A stretch of DNA of 64,000 nucleotides, from assembly GCF_014647115.1 (NCBI RefSeq), contig NZ_BMOO01000005.1:124001-188000 (forward strand), in the 5' to 3' direction. Shown here piece after piece: positions 25,056 to 33,842 of this stretch. The translations under genes and the position numbers were made by a program. Numbering within the stretch: position 1 is the stretch's first letter; every line of letters begins with the position of its first letter. The notes under the pieces are model-generated. The model was not told where the DNA came from, made no database searches, and was given only the letters and a program-made list of their open reading frames with translations. The stretch is from Halarchaeum rubridurum. GTDB taxonomy: Archaea > Halobacteriota > Halobacteria > Halobacteriales > Halobacteriaceae.

Positions 25056-25976
25056 TTAAACACCGGCGCGGCGGTGCGACCCGCCGACGGCGGGGAGACG
25101 AAGCGACACGACCGTCCCGCTGGTCGGTCCGTCCGCGAACGTGACGCGCCCGCCGTAGACGTTACAGAGCCACTTGAGCAGCCAGATGCGGACGCCGGCC
25201 GCGTGGACGAGCGCCGTCTCCTCGCCGCACCGGACCGGTTCGAGCTCGTTCTCGGGGATACCCGGTCCGTCGTCCGTGACCGCGACCACGACCTCGTCGC
25301 CCGCCACCTCGACCGTGATCGAAACGCGCCGGCCTCCGGTCGGCGACCCCTGTTCGAGCAGACACTCGACGGCCGTCCGAATCGCCCGTCGGAGCGCGTC
25401 GTCGCCGCGGACCTCGGCCCGGTCGGGGAGGAACGTCTCGACCGTGATTCCGGGGGTCGTCTCGCGGAGCCGCTCGCACTCCCGACGCACGAGCGCAGCG
25501 ACGTCGACCGTCTCGTCCGTGCCGACGTCGAGCTCGTTCACGACGCAGAGCCGCTCGCTCGTCGCTATCAGGTCGTCGGCCGTGGCCGCGACGGTCCGCA
25601 GCCGGTCGGCGTCCGCCTCGTCTTTCACGTGCTCTCTGACCAGCTCCGCGTACCCCTTGATGACCGTCATGTCGTTGCGGACGTTGTGCCGGAAGACCCG
25701 ACCGAGCACCTGGAGCTGCTGGGCCGTGTCGCGCAATCGCTCGTTCGAGCGCTCCAGTCGCCGCTCGCGCCGCCGGCCGAGGGCGTAGATGACCGCCGCC
25801 GAGACGCCGACGAAGAGCCACCCCTTGGCCGTCTGTAACACCGTCGCTGCCGTCTGGGTCGGCGCGACGGCGTGGACGACGGCGTCCGACGCGAGCAGCC
25901 ACGTCCCGCCGACGAACAGGTAGACGACGGTGGCGAATCGCGGAGAGGGGTCTGTGAGCGAACGGACGCGGACCAT
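25056..25976 (-). CDS. Membrane sensor histidine kinase
   Basis: 306 aa. Two membrane helices (about residues 14-35 and 42-65) are joined by a very short loop, then a coiled linker (RRRERRLERSNERLRDT). The H-box is VFRHNVRNDMTVIKGY with an intact histidine. The ATPase domain has the G1 motif DDGPGIPENE, but the second glycine box is altered (GVRIWLLKWL). No extracellular sensor or partner response regulator adjoins. It may sense membrane state. Confidence 0.88.
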   Translation of the reverse strand: MVRVRSLTDPSPRFATVVYLFVGGTWLLASDAVVHAVAPTQTAATVLQTAKGWLFVGVSAAVIYALGRRRERRLERSNERLRDTAQQLQVLGRVFRHNVRNDMTVIKGYAELVREHVKDEADADRLRTVAATADDLIATSERLCVVNELDVGTDETVDVAALVRRECERLRETTPGITVETFLPDRAEVRGDDALRRAIRTAVECLLEQGSPTGGRRVSITVEVAGDEVVVAVTDDGPGIPENELEPVRCGEETALVHAAGVRIWLLKWLCNVYGGRVTFADGPTSGTVVSLRLPAVGGSHRRAGV

Positions 25977-26000
25977 ACGCGAGGAAGGACGCGTCGCGCG

Positions 26001-26007
26001 ATATATG
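26001..26007 (-). promoter_or_regulatory. TATA box of the 25976 histidine kinase
   Basis: ATATATG (read on the minus strand as CATATAT) is 25-31 bp before the start codon, consistent with a leaderless mRNA. Confidence 0.55.
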
Positions 26008-26063
26008 TGTGTTGCCTGTCGATTGCTGTCGCGGCGCGTTCGGCCGTCTCGACGGCGAACTCC

Positions 26064-27128
26064 TCAGACGTCGCGCTCGACGACGTACTCCGCGAACGCC
26101 GCGAGTTCGGCGGCGACGTCCTCGGTGAGCGGGACGTCGTCGAGGTGGTCGCGGGCCTCCTCGACGAGCGCGATGGCGCGCTCGCGGGCGTACTCGACGC
26201 TCCCCGTCTCCTCCATGACCTCGATGGCGGCGAGCGCCTCGGCGTCCGTCGTGTCGTCCGCCGCGAGTATCTCCTGGAGGCGCGCGGCGTCCTCGGGCGC
26301 GGCGTTGCGCACGGCGTGGACGGCGATGAGGGTCTTCTTGCCCTCCTTGACGTCGTTGCCGACGGCCTTCCCGAAGTCGCCCGCGCGGTCGAGGCTGTGC
26401 TCGACGTCGAGGATGTCGTCCGCGATCTGGAAGGCGATGCAGACCGTCTCCATGAACGCCGCGAGTTCGGCCTCGACGTCGTCGGGCTGGTCGGTGACGA
26501 TGGCGGCGAGGCGACCGACGATGCGGCCGAGACAGCCGGTCTTGCACGCGCACATCTCCATGTACTCGCCCTCCGTTATCGCCACCTCGTCGCTGTTGTG
26601 CCAGCGGATGTCCATCCCCTGGCCGAGGTGCGTCCGGTTCAGCTCGTAGGTGAGCATCTCGTAGACGGCGAGGCGGGTCTCGGGGTCGAGGTCGGCGGGG
26701 TTGCGCTCGACTATCTTCAGCGGGATGAAGTAGAGGGCGTTACCGGCGTTCAGCGCGATGTCCTGGCCGTAGCGGTGGTGGACGGCCTCCTCGCCGCGGC
26801 GTCTCTCCGCGCCGTCCTCGACGTCGTCGACGATTATCGTGCCGTTGTGGAGGATTTCGGGGACGACCGCGTAGGGGAGCAACTCCTCGGGGTCCGCCCC
26901 GAACCCCTCGACGAGCATCAAGAAGACGACGGCGCGCCAGCGCTTCCCGCCGCGATCGAGCAGGTCCCAGACGGGCGTCGAGAGGGCGTCCTCGATGGCG
27001 TCCGGGTCGTACTCGTAGCGCCCCTCCCCGAAGAACGACCGGAGGTAGTCGGCGCTCAGTTCGCGCGGGAGGACGCGTTCGATCTCCCGGTCCACCGCGG
27101 GCCGCCACTCCGAGAGCGATTCGGACAT
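26064..27128 (-). CDS. idsA: Polyprenyl (geranylgeranyl/farnesyl) diphosphate synthase
   Basis: 354 aa starting MSESLSEWRPAVDREIERVLP. Both aspartate-rich motifs are present: DDVED (first) and DDILD (second), with GGKRWR and CKTGCL as in archaeal GGPP synthases. It elongates isoprenoid diphosphates to the C15/C20 chains used for archaeol lipids. It links functionally with mvaD at 32541 and the UbiA-family prenyltransferase at 43196. Exact chain length cannot be set from sequence alone. Confidence 0.93.
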   Translation of the reverse strand: MSESLSEWRPAVDREIERVLPRELSADYLRSFFGEGRYEYDPDAIEDALSTPVWDLLDRGGKRWRAVVFLMLVEGFGADPEELLPYAVVPEILHNGTIIVDDVEDGAERRRGEEAVHHRYGQDIALNAGNALYFIPLKIVERNPADLDPETRLAVYEMLTYELNRTHLGQGMDIRWHNSDEVAITEGEYMEMCACKTGCLGRIVGRLAAIVTDQPDDVEAELAAFMETVCIAFQIADDILDVEHSLDRAGDFGKAVGNDVKEGKKTLIAVHAVRNAAPEDAARLQEILAADDTTDAEALAAIEVMEETGSVEYARERAIALVEEARDHLDDVPLTEDVAAELAAFAEYVVERDV

Positions 27129-27219
27129 GTCGAGCGAGTTCGCGGCCACGGGGCAAAAAGCTGCCACCTTCGCCCCCCGCAGACGCAATCCTTTTCCGCT
27201 ATCTCGGCGACGAACGCCC

Positions 27220-27489
27220 ATGAGCGACGCAGACACGGACGCCGAGGGTGAACTCCGCGAGGAGCTCACCGCCGCGCTCGAAGACGCCGACTACCCCGTC
27301 ACGAGCATGACCAGCCTCGTCCCCGAACTCCCCCGCGGCCCGATGACGAAGTTCCACGCCGGCGAGACGACCTACTCCGCGATGGAGCTCGCGAAGCTCC
27401 TCTCCGGCCACGAGGAGTTCCCCTACGACGACGTCGAGAGCCTCGTCGACGACGTCATCGCGGGCCTGAAAGCCGAAGGCGAACTGTAG
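27220..27489 (+). CDS. MTH865-like small protein
   Basis: 89 aa. The order of segments (a helix with ELTAALEDADYPV, then PRGPMTKFHAGETTYSAMELAKLL, then FPYDDVESLVDDVI) matches the EF-hand-like MTH865 family of archaeal proteins. No canonical calcium-binding loop is visible. Function is unknown. It stands alone between the divergent idsA and the M28 peptidase. The ATG at 27220 is the first codon that fits. Confidence 0.75.
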   Translation: MSDADTDAEGELREELTAALEDADYPVTSMTSLVPELPRGPMTKFHAGETTYSAMELAKLLSGHEEFPYDDVESLVDDVIAGLKAEGEL

Positions 27490-27545
27490 CGGACACCGGA
27501 GCGCTTCCACCCACGCTTTTACCGGTCGGCGACGCCACTCACCCC

Positions 27546-28847
27546 ATGACCGACTGGATCGGCCGCACCGTCACGAGCGACACCGGCTGGCACCACCTCG
27601 AAACGCTCGTCGACGTCGGGAACCGGATGGCGGGGAGCGCGGGCGAGCGCGCGGCCGCCGAGGCGACGCGCGACGCCCTCGCCGAGCACGCCCGCGACGC
27701 CCGCATGGAGGAGTTCGCCATCCAGGGGTGGGAGCGGGGCACCTCGCACCTCGTCGCGGGCGGCGACGAACGGGCGTGCATCGCGCTCCCGCGGAGTCCG
27801 TCGACCTCGGCGTCCGGCGACCTCGTCGACCTCGGCCACGGCCTCCCCGCGGACTTCGCGGGCCGCGACCTCTCGGGGGCCGTCGTGCTCGTCGACTCGA
27901 CCGTCCCCGACCACGCGGAGCGCGTCGTCCACCGCCGCGAGAAATACTACCGCGCCGTGGAGGCGGGCGCGGCCGCGTTCGTCTTCGCCAACCACTACCC
28001 GGGCGGGCTCGCCCCGACGGGGAGCGTCGGCACCGCGGACGCGCCGGTCGGCGACATCCCCGCGCTCGGCGTCTCGAAGGAGGTCGGCGCGCGCCTCGCG
28101 CGGCGCTTCGCCGGCGAGACGGTCACCGTCGACGTCGAGGCGACGCTCGGCGAGGCGACCTCGCGGAACGTCCACGCCGAGGTCGGCCCCGACACGGACG
28201 AGGAACTGCTCGTCACGGCGCACGTCGACGCCCACGATATCAGCGAGGGCGCGATGGACAACGGCGCGGGCACCGCGATGGTCGTCGAGCTCGCGCGGGC
28301 GCTCGCGGGGCGCGCGGACGAACTCGACACCCGCGTGCACTTCGTCGTCTTCGGCGCGGAGGAGGTCGGCCTCGTCGGCTCCGCGCACGACGCCGCGAAC
28401 CGCGACCTCGACCGCGTGCGCGCCGTGTTGAACCTCGACGGCGTCGCCGCGGCGCGCACCCTCGAATGCACGACGCACGGCTTCGACGCGCTCGGTCGCG
28501 TCGCCCGCGAGGTCGCGGAGCGCTTCTCGCATCCGATAACGGTCGACCCCGAACTCGGCCCGCACTCCGACCACTGGAACTACGTCCAGCGCGGCGTCCC
28601 CGGCTACATGGTGGCGAGCGACACCGGCGACGGCGGGCGCGGCTGGGGCCACACCGCCGCGGACACGCTCGACAAACTCGAAGTGCGTACCTTCCGGGAG
28701 CAGGCGGTCCTCCTCACGGCGCTCGCCGTCGCGCTCGCCGACGAGGGCTTCACGGTCGCGCACGCCGCGCCCGCCGACATCGCCGCCGCCTGCGAGGACC
28801 AAGACCTCGCCGCGGGGATGCGGGTCACGGGCGACTGGCCATACTGA
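27546..28847 (+). CDS. M28-family metallopeptidase with PA domain
   Basis: 433 aa without a signal peptide, so probably cytoplasmic. A protease-associated (PA) domain (about residues 85-185, including AFVFANHYPGG) precedes the M28 catalytic domain with metal ligands in AHVDAHDISEGAMDNGAG, FGAEEVGLVGS, LNLDG and the terminal His-containing GWGHTAADTLD. It resembles aminopeptidases/carboxypeptidase Q-like enzymes. The substrate is unknown. Confidence 0.9.
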   Translation: MTDWIGRTVTSDTGWHHLETLVDVGNRMAGSAGERAAAEATRDALAEHARDARMEEFAIQGWERGTSHLVAGGDERACIALPRSPSTSASGDLVDLGHGLPADFAGRDLSGAVVLVDSTVPDHAERVVHRREKYYRAVEAGAAAFVFANHYPGGLAPTGSVGTADAPVGDIPALGVSKEVGARLARRFAGETVTVDVEATLGEATSRNVHAEVGPDTDEELLVTAHVDAHDISEGAMDNGAGTAMVVELARALAGRADELDTRVHFVVFGAEEVGLVGSAHDAANRDLDRVRAVLNLDGVAAARTLECTTHGFDALGRVAREVAERFSHPITVDPELGPHSDHWNYVQRGVPGYMVASDTGDGGRGWGHTAADTLDKLEVRTFREQAVLLTALAVALADEGFTVAHAAPADIAAACEDQDLAAGMRVTGDWPY

Positions 28848-28907
28848 ACGCCCCGCGGGTCGAGCGCTGACAGCAGCTTTTTGCCCGCGGGGGGCGACCC
28901 TCCGACG

Positions 28908-29642
28908 ATGACCGAGGCACACGTCGGGCTCGTCGGCCCGGAGGCCGAGAGCGCCGCCGCCGTCGTCGAGAACGCCGGCGGAACCGCGACCGTCGGGGAC
29001 GCCCGGTCGGTCCTCGACGACGACGTCGACGCCGTCGCCGCGTTCACCGAGGGCGCGCTCTACGCGCTCGTCCGCGCCGGCGTCCCCGCCGAAACGCCCG
29101 TGCTCCCCCTCAACGCCGACCCCGTCGCCGACGCCGTTACTCCGACGGACCGCGACCGCGCGCTCCGTCGCCTCGTCCGCGGCGAGTACGAACCGCGCGA
29201 ACGCCCGACCATCGCCGTCGAGGCGCGCCGCGAGACCTACCGGGCGCTCTCCGACGTGATGCTCGCCACCGCCGAGGCCGCGCGCATCTCCGAGTACGCC
29301 ATCGAGGCGCGCGGCGAGGCCGGCGTCGCGCCCGTCGACGCGGTCCGCGCCGACGGCGTCGCCGTCGCCACGCCGCTCGGGAGCCGCGGGTACACCGCCA
29401 CGGCGGACGGCCCCACCCTCTCCCCGACCGTCGACGCCGTCACCGTCGTCCCCATCGCGCCCTTCCGCGTCGAGTGCCCGAACTGGGTCGTCTCCCTCCC
29501 CGGCATGCTCACCGTCGAGCGCGACGAGACGGACGTCGCCCTCCTCGTCGACGACGCCGACGTCGGCCTCGTCCAACCCGGCGCGCCCGTCGACCTCTCC
29601 TACGGCGAGCGCGTGACGCTCGCCGCGATGACCGAGAACTGA
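28908..29642 (+). CDS. NAD-kinase-like protein with degenerate GGDGT motif
   Basis: 244 aa. The C-terminal half matches ATP-NAD kinases: ADGVAVATPLGSRGYTATADGP corresponds to the DG..(S)TPTGSTAY..S.GGP motif, followed by VPIAPF. In the N-terminal half the catalytic GGDGT is replaced by FTEGA, although the following LPLNAD still aligns with the GvN segment. It may be a pseudokinase or have a changed nucleotide preference. It is convergent with bioB by 5 bp. Confidence 0.75.
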   Translation: MTEAHVGLVGPEAESAAAVVENAGGTATVGDARSVLDDDVDAVAAFTEGALYALVRAGVPAETPVLPLNADPVADAVTPTDRDRALRRLVRGEYEPRERPTIAVEARRETYRALSDVMLATAEAARISEYAIEARGEAGVAPVDAVRADGVAVATPLGSRGYTATADGPTLSPTVDAVTVVPIAPFRVECPNWVVSLPGMLTVERDETDVALLVDDADVGLVQPGAPVDLSYGERVTLAAMTEN

Positions 29643-29647
29643 GGCCG

Positions 29648-30709
29648 TCACTCCTCGCCGTCGCGCGCCCGCACCGCGTCGGGGTCGAACCCGTTTATCG
29701 CCCGGTTCGGCCGGAGCCCCGCCCGCTCGACGACATCGAGGTCAGCGGCCGCGCTCTGCCCGTCCGTCGTGAGGTAGTCGCCCGTGAGGAGGCCGTCCGC
29801 GCCCGCCTCGAACGGCCGGTGTGCGTCCGCGTCGTCGAACGCGACCTCGCGCCCGCCGGTGAGTCTGACGCGCGCCTCAGGGTGGAGGAACCGATAGACG
29901 GCGACGGTCTTCACGACGTCCGCGGTGTCGATGGCCGGCCCGTCCGGGAAGCGCTCGCCGAGCGGCGTCCCGGGCACGGGGTCGAGGACGTTCACGGGGA
30001 GCGAGGAGACGCCGACCTCGCGGAGCGCGAGCGCGGCGTCGATTCGGTCCGTCGGGCTCTCGCCCATCCCAAGTATCACGCCCGCGCAGAGGTCGAGCCC
30101 CGCGGCCTTCGCGGTCTCCAGCGTCTCGACGCGGTCCGCGAAGTCGTGGCTCCCGACGACCTCCGGGAAGTAGTCGGGTGACGTCTCGACGTTGTGGTTG
30201 TAGTGGTTCAGCCCGACGTCCGCGAGGGTCTCGGCCTCCGCCTCGGTGAGGACGCCGAGGCTGGCGTCCACCGCGACCGCCGTCTCGTCGCGGACGAGGC
30301 GAATCGCCTCCAACACCCGCTCCCACTCCTCCGGCCGGCGCTCCTTCGAGACGCCGCGTTCGGCGACGACGATTCCGAACCGCTGCGCGCCGTCGCGTTC
30401 GGCGCGCTTCGCCGCGTCGAGGATCGCGTCGGGGTCGAGCAGGTCGTGGGTGTCGATGCCGGTGTCGAAGCGCCCCGACTGCGCGCAAAAGCCGCAGTCC
30501 TCCGCGCAGTTGCCCGCCTTCGCGTTCACGATGCTGCACGCGTCCACCGTCCCGTCGCCGTGGTGTGCGCGAACCGCGTCCGCCGCGGGCGCGAGCGACT
30601 CCACCGGCTGCGCGACGAGCGCGAGCGCGTCGCGGCGCGTCAGCGTCTCGCCGGCCAGCACGCGTTCGAGCGCGTCGTCGACCGTTCGGTTACCGGTCTC
30701 GTAAACCAT
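29648..30709 (-). CDS. bioB: Biotin synthase
   Basis: 353 aa. The radical-SAM cluster motif is NCAEDCGFCAQS (CxxxCxxC). VGLNHYNHNVETSPDYF, CAGVILGMGE and LTGGREV are typical BioB segments. It inserts sulfur into dethiobiotin to give biotin. The rest of the biotin pathway is not in this window. An inverted repeat overlaps the presumed promoter (30725-30738), suggesting repressor control. Confidence 0.95.
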   Translation of the reverse strand: MVYETGNRTVDDALERVLAGETLTRRDALALVAQPVESLAPAADAVRAHHGDGTVDACSIVNAKAGNCAEDCGFCAQSGRFDTGIDTHDLLDPDAILDAAKRAERDGAQRFGIVVAERGVSKERRPEEWERVLEAIRLVRDETAVAVDASLGVLTEAEAETLADVGLNHYNHNVETSPDYFPEVVGSHDFADRVETLETAKAAGLDLCAGVILGMGESPTDRIDAALALREVGVSSLPVNVLDPVPGTPLGERFPDGPAIDTADVVKTVAVYRFLHPEARVRLTGGREVAFDDADAHRPFEAGADGLLTGDYLTTDGQSAAADLDVVERAGLRPNRAINGFDPDAVRARDGEE

Positions 30710-30712
30710 CGG

Positions 30713-30739
30713 CTAGAACCTAGTTTACGAGAACGTAAG
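30713..30739 (-). promoter_or_regulatory. bioB promoter with overlapping inverted repeats
   Basis: The TATA-like CTTACG (minus strand, 30734-30739) is 25-30 bp before the bioB ATG. It overlaps the inverted repeat TTACG-AGAA-CGTAA (30725-30738). A second palindrome, CTAG-AAC-CTAG, occupies 30713-30723, around the start of transcription. Confidence 0.45.
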
Positions 30740-30764
30740 GGTTGGGTCCGCGCCCCGTCCCCGC

Positions 30765-31451
30765 CTACCACTCGCCGCCGTCCGCGAGGTCGACGTCGTG
30801 GTCGAGCTTCGAGGACGGACAGACGTCCTCCAGCACGCAGTCCTCACAGTCCGGGTTGCGCGCCGTGCAGGTGTCCCGGCCGTGCGCGATCAGCCAGTGG
30901 GTGTAGTTCTTCCAGTGTTCCTCGGGGACGACGCCGTCCATCAGGTCCGCCTCGATCTTCTCGGGGCGCTCCTCCTCCGTGATGCCGAGTCGTCGCGAGA
31001 GGCGCTGGACGTGCGTGTCGACGACGATGCCCTCCGTGAGGTCGTGGCCGTGCTGGAGGACGACGTTCGCCGTCTTGCGCCCGACGCCCGGGAGGTCCGT
31101 GAGCGCGCTCATCGTGTCCGGCACCTCGCCGTCGTGCTCCGCGAGTATCTTCTCGGCGGCGTCGTGGAGATAGCCCGCCTTCGAGTTGTAGTACGTGATC
31201 GAGTCGATGTCGTCGGCGATGTCGTCGACGTCCGCGGCCGCGAAATCCGCGGGCCCGTCGTACGTCTCGAAGAGGTCGGCGGTCACCGCGTTCACGCGCT
31301 CGTCCGTGCACTGCGCGGAGAGGACCACGGCGACGAGGAGCTCGAAGCGGTCCGAGAAGTCGAGGGATATCTCCGGGTCGGGGTACTCGCGCCGGAGGCG
31401 CTCGATGACCTCCTCGGCCTGCGCCGCGCGCGTGTCGAGTGGTTCGCCCAT
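30765..31451 (-). CDS. nth: Endonuclease III
   Basis: 228 aa. The helix-hairpin-helix motif LPGVGRKTANVVL contains the catalytic lysine, followed by the catalytic aspartate in VDTHV. The C-terminal [4Fe-4S] loop has C-x6-C-x2-C-x5-C spacing (CTARNPDCEDCVLEDVC). It is a DNA glycosylase/AP lyase for oxidised pyrimidines. The start MGEPLDTRAAQ is preferred to an Arg-rich upstream extension. Confidence 0.95.
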   Translation of the reverse strand: MGEPLDTRAAQAEEVIERLRREYPDPEISLDFSDRFELLVAVVLSAQCTDERVNAVTADLFETYDGPADFAAADVDDIADDIDSITYYNSKAGYLHDAAEKILAEHDGEVPDTMSALTDLPGVGRKTANVVLQHGHDLTEGIVVDTHVQRLSRRLGITEEERPEKIEADLMDGVVPEEHWKNYTHWLIAHGRDTCTARNPDCEDCVLEDVCPSSKLDHDVDLADGGEW

Positions 31452-31537
31452 GCCGGCGCAACTCGGACGGCGGCCTTGAGGGTTCCGGACACCCCGGCGG
31501 CGACAGCGTTTAGCCCCCGGAGGGTCAGTCACGAACG

Positions 31538-32437
31538 ATGGTGCGGAACGCGCTCGACGACGCCCTCGACACTCTCCGCCGGCCCGAGTACACCGGCGAG
31601 AACCGCTGTACGCCCTGTACGGTGCTCAACACCGCGCTCGCCCTCTGTCTCGCGCTCCTCGCTGGCGCCGTCGCGCCCGCCGCGGGCGTCCTCGTGCTCG
31701 CCGCCTCGCTCGCCGCGATCACCCTCCGGGGCTACCTCGTCCCCGGCACGCCGACGCTCACGAAGCGCGCCCTCCCCGACCGCGTCCTCCGGCGCTTCGA
31801 GACCGGGCACGCCGTCGGCGCGGACGGGACCACGCGCGTCGCGGGAGACGACACGAGCGACGGTGACGCCGACGCCGGCGCTGACGGCGCTCTCGACCCC
31901 GAATTCGACCCCGAGGCCACGCTCCGCGACGCGGGCGTCCTCGTCGAGCGCGAGACCGGGAGCGACCTCACACTCGCCCCCGACTTCCGCGCGGCGTGGC
32001 GCGAGCGAATCGCCGCGCTCCGCGACGAGCGCACCGTCCGCGTCGCGTTCGCGGACGTCGTCGGTATCGACGCCTCGCGCGTCACCGTCCGGGACGCCGG
32101 CGGGTCGTTCGTGGCGAACGTCACCGGCGGCGGGCGCGGCGGCGTCACCTGGCCCTCCGAGGCCGCGTACCGCGCGGACGTCGCCGCCGGGCGGGTCCTC
32201 GACGAGCGCGACCCCGAGACGTGGGACGCCCTCGGGCCCGACGAACGCGTCGTCGCCCTCTCCGCGCTGCGCCTCTTCGCCGAGCACTGCCCGGCCTGCG
32301 ACGGCCCCGTCTCCTTCGGCGAGGACGTCGTCGAGTCCTGCTGTCGCGCCGTCGACGTCGTCGCCGTCACCTGCGACGACTGCGGCACCCGGGTCTTCGA
32401 ACTCGAACAGCCGGACGAGCCGGCGAGCGCGGCCTGA
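31538..32437 (+). CDS. Membrane protein with C-terminal cysteine-rich segment, unknown
   Basis: 299 aa. An N-terminal CTPC and two hydrophobic helices (about residues 31-48 and 50-68) are followed by a long cytoplasmic, acidic region. The C-terminus has CPACDGP, a CC pair and CDDCGTRVFE, which look like zinc ligands. I do not recognise a named family. It lies between divergent nth and mvaD and is transcribed with mvaD. A polar low-complexity stretch (about 100-125) separates the parts. Confidence 0.7.
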   Translation: MVRNALDDALDTLRRPEYTGENRCTPCTVLNTALALCLALLAGAVAPAAGVLVLAASLAAITLRGYLVPGTPTLTKRALPDRVLRRFETGHAVGADGTTRVAGDDTSDGDADAGADGALDPEFDPEATLRDAGVLVERETGSDLTLAPDFRAAWRERIAALRDERTVRVAFADVVGIDASRVTVRDAGGSFVANVTGGGRGGVTWPSEAAYRADVAAGRVLDERDPETWDALGPDERVVALSALRLFAEHCPACDGPVSFGEDVVESCCRAVDVVAVTCDDCGTRVFELEQPDEPASAA

Positions 32438-32510
32438 ACGGAGAGTTCGGCTGTCGGGCCCAAACGGAGCGGCGGCCGTCGCCACCGCGACGACGCGCGC
32501 TTTCGGGACG

Positions 32511-32516
32511 TTTATG
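32511..32516 (+). promoter_or_regulatory. TATA-like box of mvaD
   Basis: TTTATG lies 25-30 bp before the mvaD ATG at 32541, indicating independent leaderless transcription. Confidence 0.5.
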
Positions 32517-32540
32517 CGCGCGAGCGTCCCGCGTGCAGGC

Positions 32541-33518
32541 ATGAAGGCCACCGCGCGGGCCCATCCGATTCAGGGGCTCGTGAAGTACCACGGGATGCGC
32601 GACCACGACGCTCGCTACCCCTACCACGACAGCATCAGCGTCTGCACCGCGCCCGCGAGCACCACGACGACCGTCGCGTTCGACGACGACCTGGACGCCG
32701 ACGAGTACGTCATCGGCGACGAGCGCGTGACGGGCCGCGGCGCGGAACGCATCGAGAGCGTGCTCGACGAGGTCCGCGAGCGCGCCGGCATCGAGACCCG
32801 CGCGAAACTCGTCAGCGAGAACGACTTCCCGACGAACATCGGCCTCGGTTCCTCCGCGTCCGGGTTCGCCGCGGCCGCCGTCGCCGCGTGCGAGGCCGCG
32901 GGTCTCGACCTCTCGCACCCCGAGATGTCCACCATCGCCCGCCGGGGCTCCGCGTCCGCCGCCCGCGCCGTCACGGGCGGCTACTCCGACCTCGGTGGTG
33001 GGCTGAGCGACGCCGAATGTCGGAGTCACCGCCTCGACGCCGCCGAAACCCTGGAGGCGGACACCCGCATCGTCATCGCGGAAGTCCCGGCGTACAAGGA
33101 GACGCAGGCCGCCCACGACGAGGCCGAGGAGAGCCACATGTTCGACGCGCGGCGCGTCCACGTCGAGGACCAGCTCGCGGAAATGCGCGACGCCGTCCGC
33201 GCCGGCGACACCGAGCGCGTCTTCGAGACCGCAGAACACGACTCGCTCTCGCTCGCCGCGACGACGATGACGGGCCCCGAGGGATGGGTCTACTGGCAGC
33301 CCGAGACGCTCGCCGTCTTCGAGACGGTGCGCGACCTGCGCGACGACGGCGTGCCCGCGTGGTTCTCCACGGACACGGGCGCGACCGTCTACGTGAACAC
33401 GGACGCGGAGCACGTCGACGCCGTCGAGGAGGCGGTCGCCGCGACGGGCGTCGACACGCGCGTCTGGGAGGTCGGCGGGCCCGCCCGTCTCCTCGACGAC
33501 GACGCGGCGCTGTTCTAG
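32541..33518 (+). CDS. mvaD: Phosphomevalonate/diphosphomevalonate decarboxylase
   Basis: 325 aa starting MKATARAHPIQGLVKYHGMRD. The GHMP-kinase fold is shown by the NDFPTNIGLGSSASGFAA phosphate-binding segment and the SASAARAVTGGYSDLGGG region. The C-terminal FSTDTGATVYV contains the GHMP motif 3 element. In characterised haloarchaea this enzyme acts on mevalonate 5-phosphate, producing isopentenyl phosphate in the alternative mevalonate pathway. It supplies idsA and the prenyltransferase in this window. Confidence 0.92.
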   Translation: MKATARAHPIQGLVKYHGMRDHDARYPYHDSISVCTAPASTTTTVAFDDDLDADEYVIGDERVTGRGAERIESVLDEVRERAGIETRAKLVSENDFPTNIGLGSSASGFAAAAVAACEAAGLDLSHPEMSTIARRGSASAARAVTGGYSDLGGGLSDAECRSHRLDAAETLEADTRIVIAEVPAYKETQAAHDEAEESHMFDARRVHVEDQLAEMRDAVRAGDTERVFETAEHDSLSLAATTMTGPEGWVYWQPETLAVFETVRDLRDDGVPAWFSTDTGATVYVNTDAEHVDAVEEAVAATGVDTRVWEVGGPARLLDDDAALF

Positions 33519-33521
33519 CGG

Positions 33522-33623
33522 CTACTCGTCCTTCTCGTCGCTCTCGCGGTCGGCACTGTTGGAGGTGAGCTGCCCTTCGAACGATGGCCGGGCCTCTACG
33601 TCGTTCGGCTCGTCCTCACTCAT
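33522..33623 (-). CDS. Micro-protein B with RPSFEGQ motif
   Basis: 33 aa, MSEDEPNDVEARPSFEGQ followed by a polar tail ending ESDEKDE. Extremely acidic and apparently unstructured. It shares R-P-S-F-E-G-Q with the overlapping upstream micro-protein, an identity unlikely by chance in two adjacent frames. The start lies 8 bp inside the upstream gene. Lies 3 bp from the convergent mvaD stop. No family recognised. Confidence 0.55.
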   Translation of the reverse strand: MSEDEPNDVEARPSFEGQLTSNSADRESDEKDE

Positions 33624-33741
33624 CCTCGTCCTCCTCGAAGTCACCCTTGAACACGGGCTGCCCCTCGAACGACGGCCGCTCGCGTGACCGACTCCCGGAT
33701 TCGCCCTCGTTCTCCGACGTCCCGCTCGTTGTTCCACTCAT
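33616..33741 (-). CDS. Micro-protein A with RPSFEGQ motif
   Basis: 41 aa starting MSGTTSGTSENEGES, with RERPSFEGQPVFKGDFEEDEDE at its C-terminus split across the motif and an acidic end. It overlaps micro-protein B by 8 bp and follows the four-helix membrane protein by about 100 bp on the same strand. The shared motif, order and acidity suggest paired regulators or peptides of one module. Function unknown. Confidence 0.55.
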   Translation of the reverse strand: MSGTTSGTSENEGESGSRSRERPSFEGQPVFKGDFEEDEDE

Positions 33742-33842
33742 ACGCGGGTGTATGCCGTCCTCGTAGTTGAGTGTTGGCCCGGGAGCCGCATAGACCACCC
33801 CGAGATTGGTGATTGGTCTCGCCCTTACCAGCTCCGGACGCG

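Noticed and set aside
27519-29651. 710-codon open frame on the minus strand
   Set aside because: Antisense shadow of the M28 peptidase and NAD-kinase-like genes; composition is low-complexity Arg/Ala/Gly/Asp.
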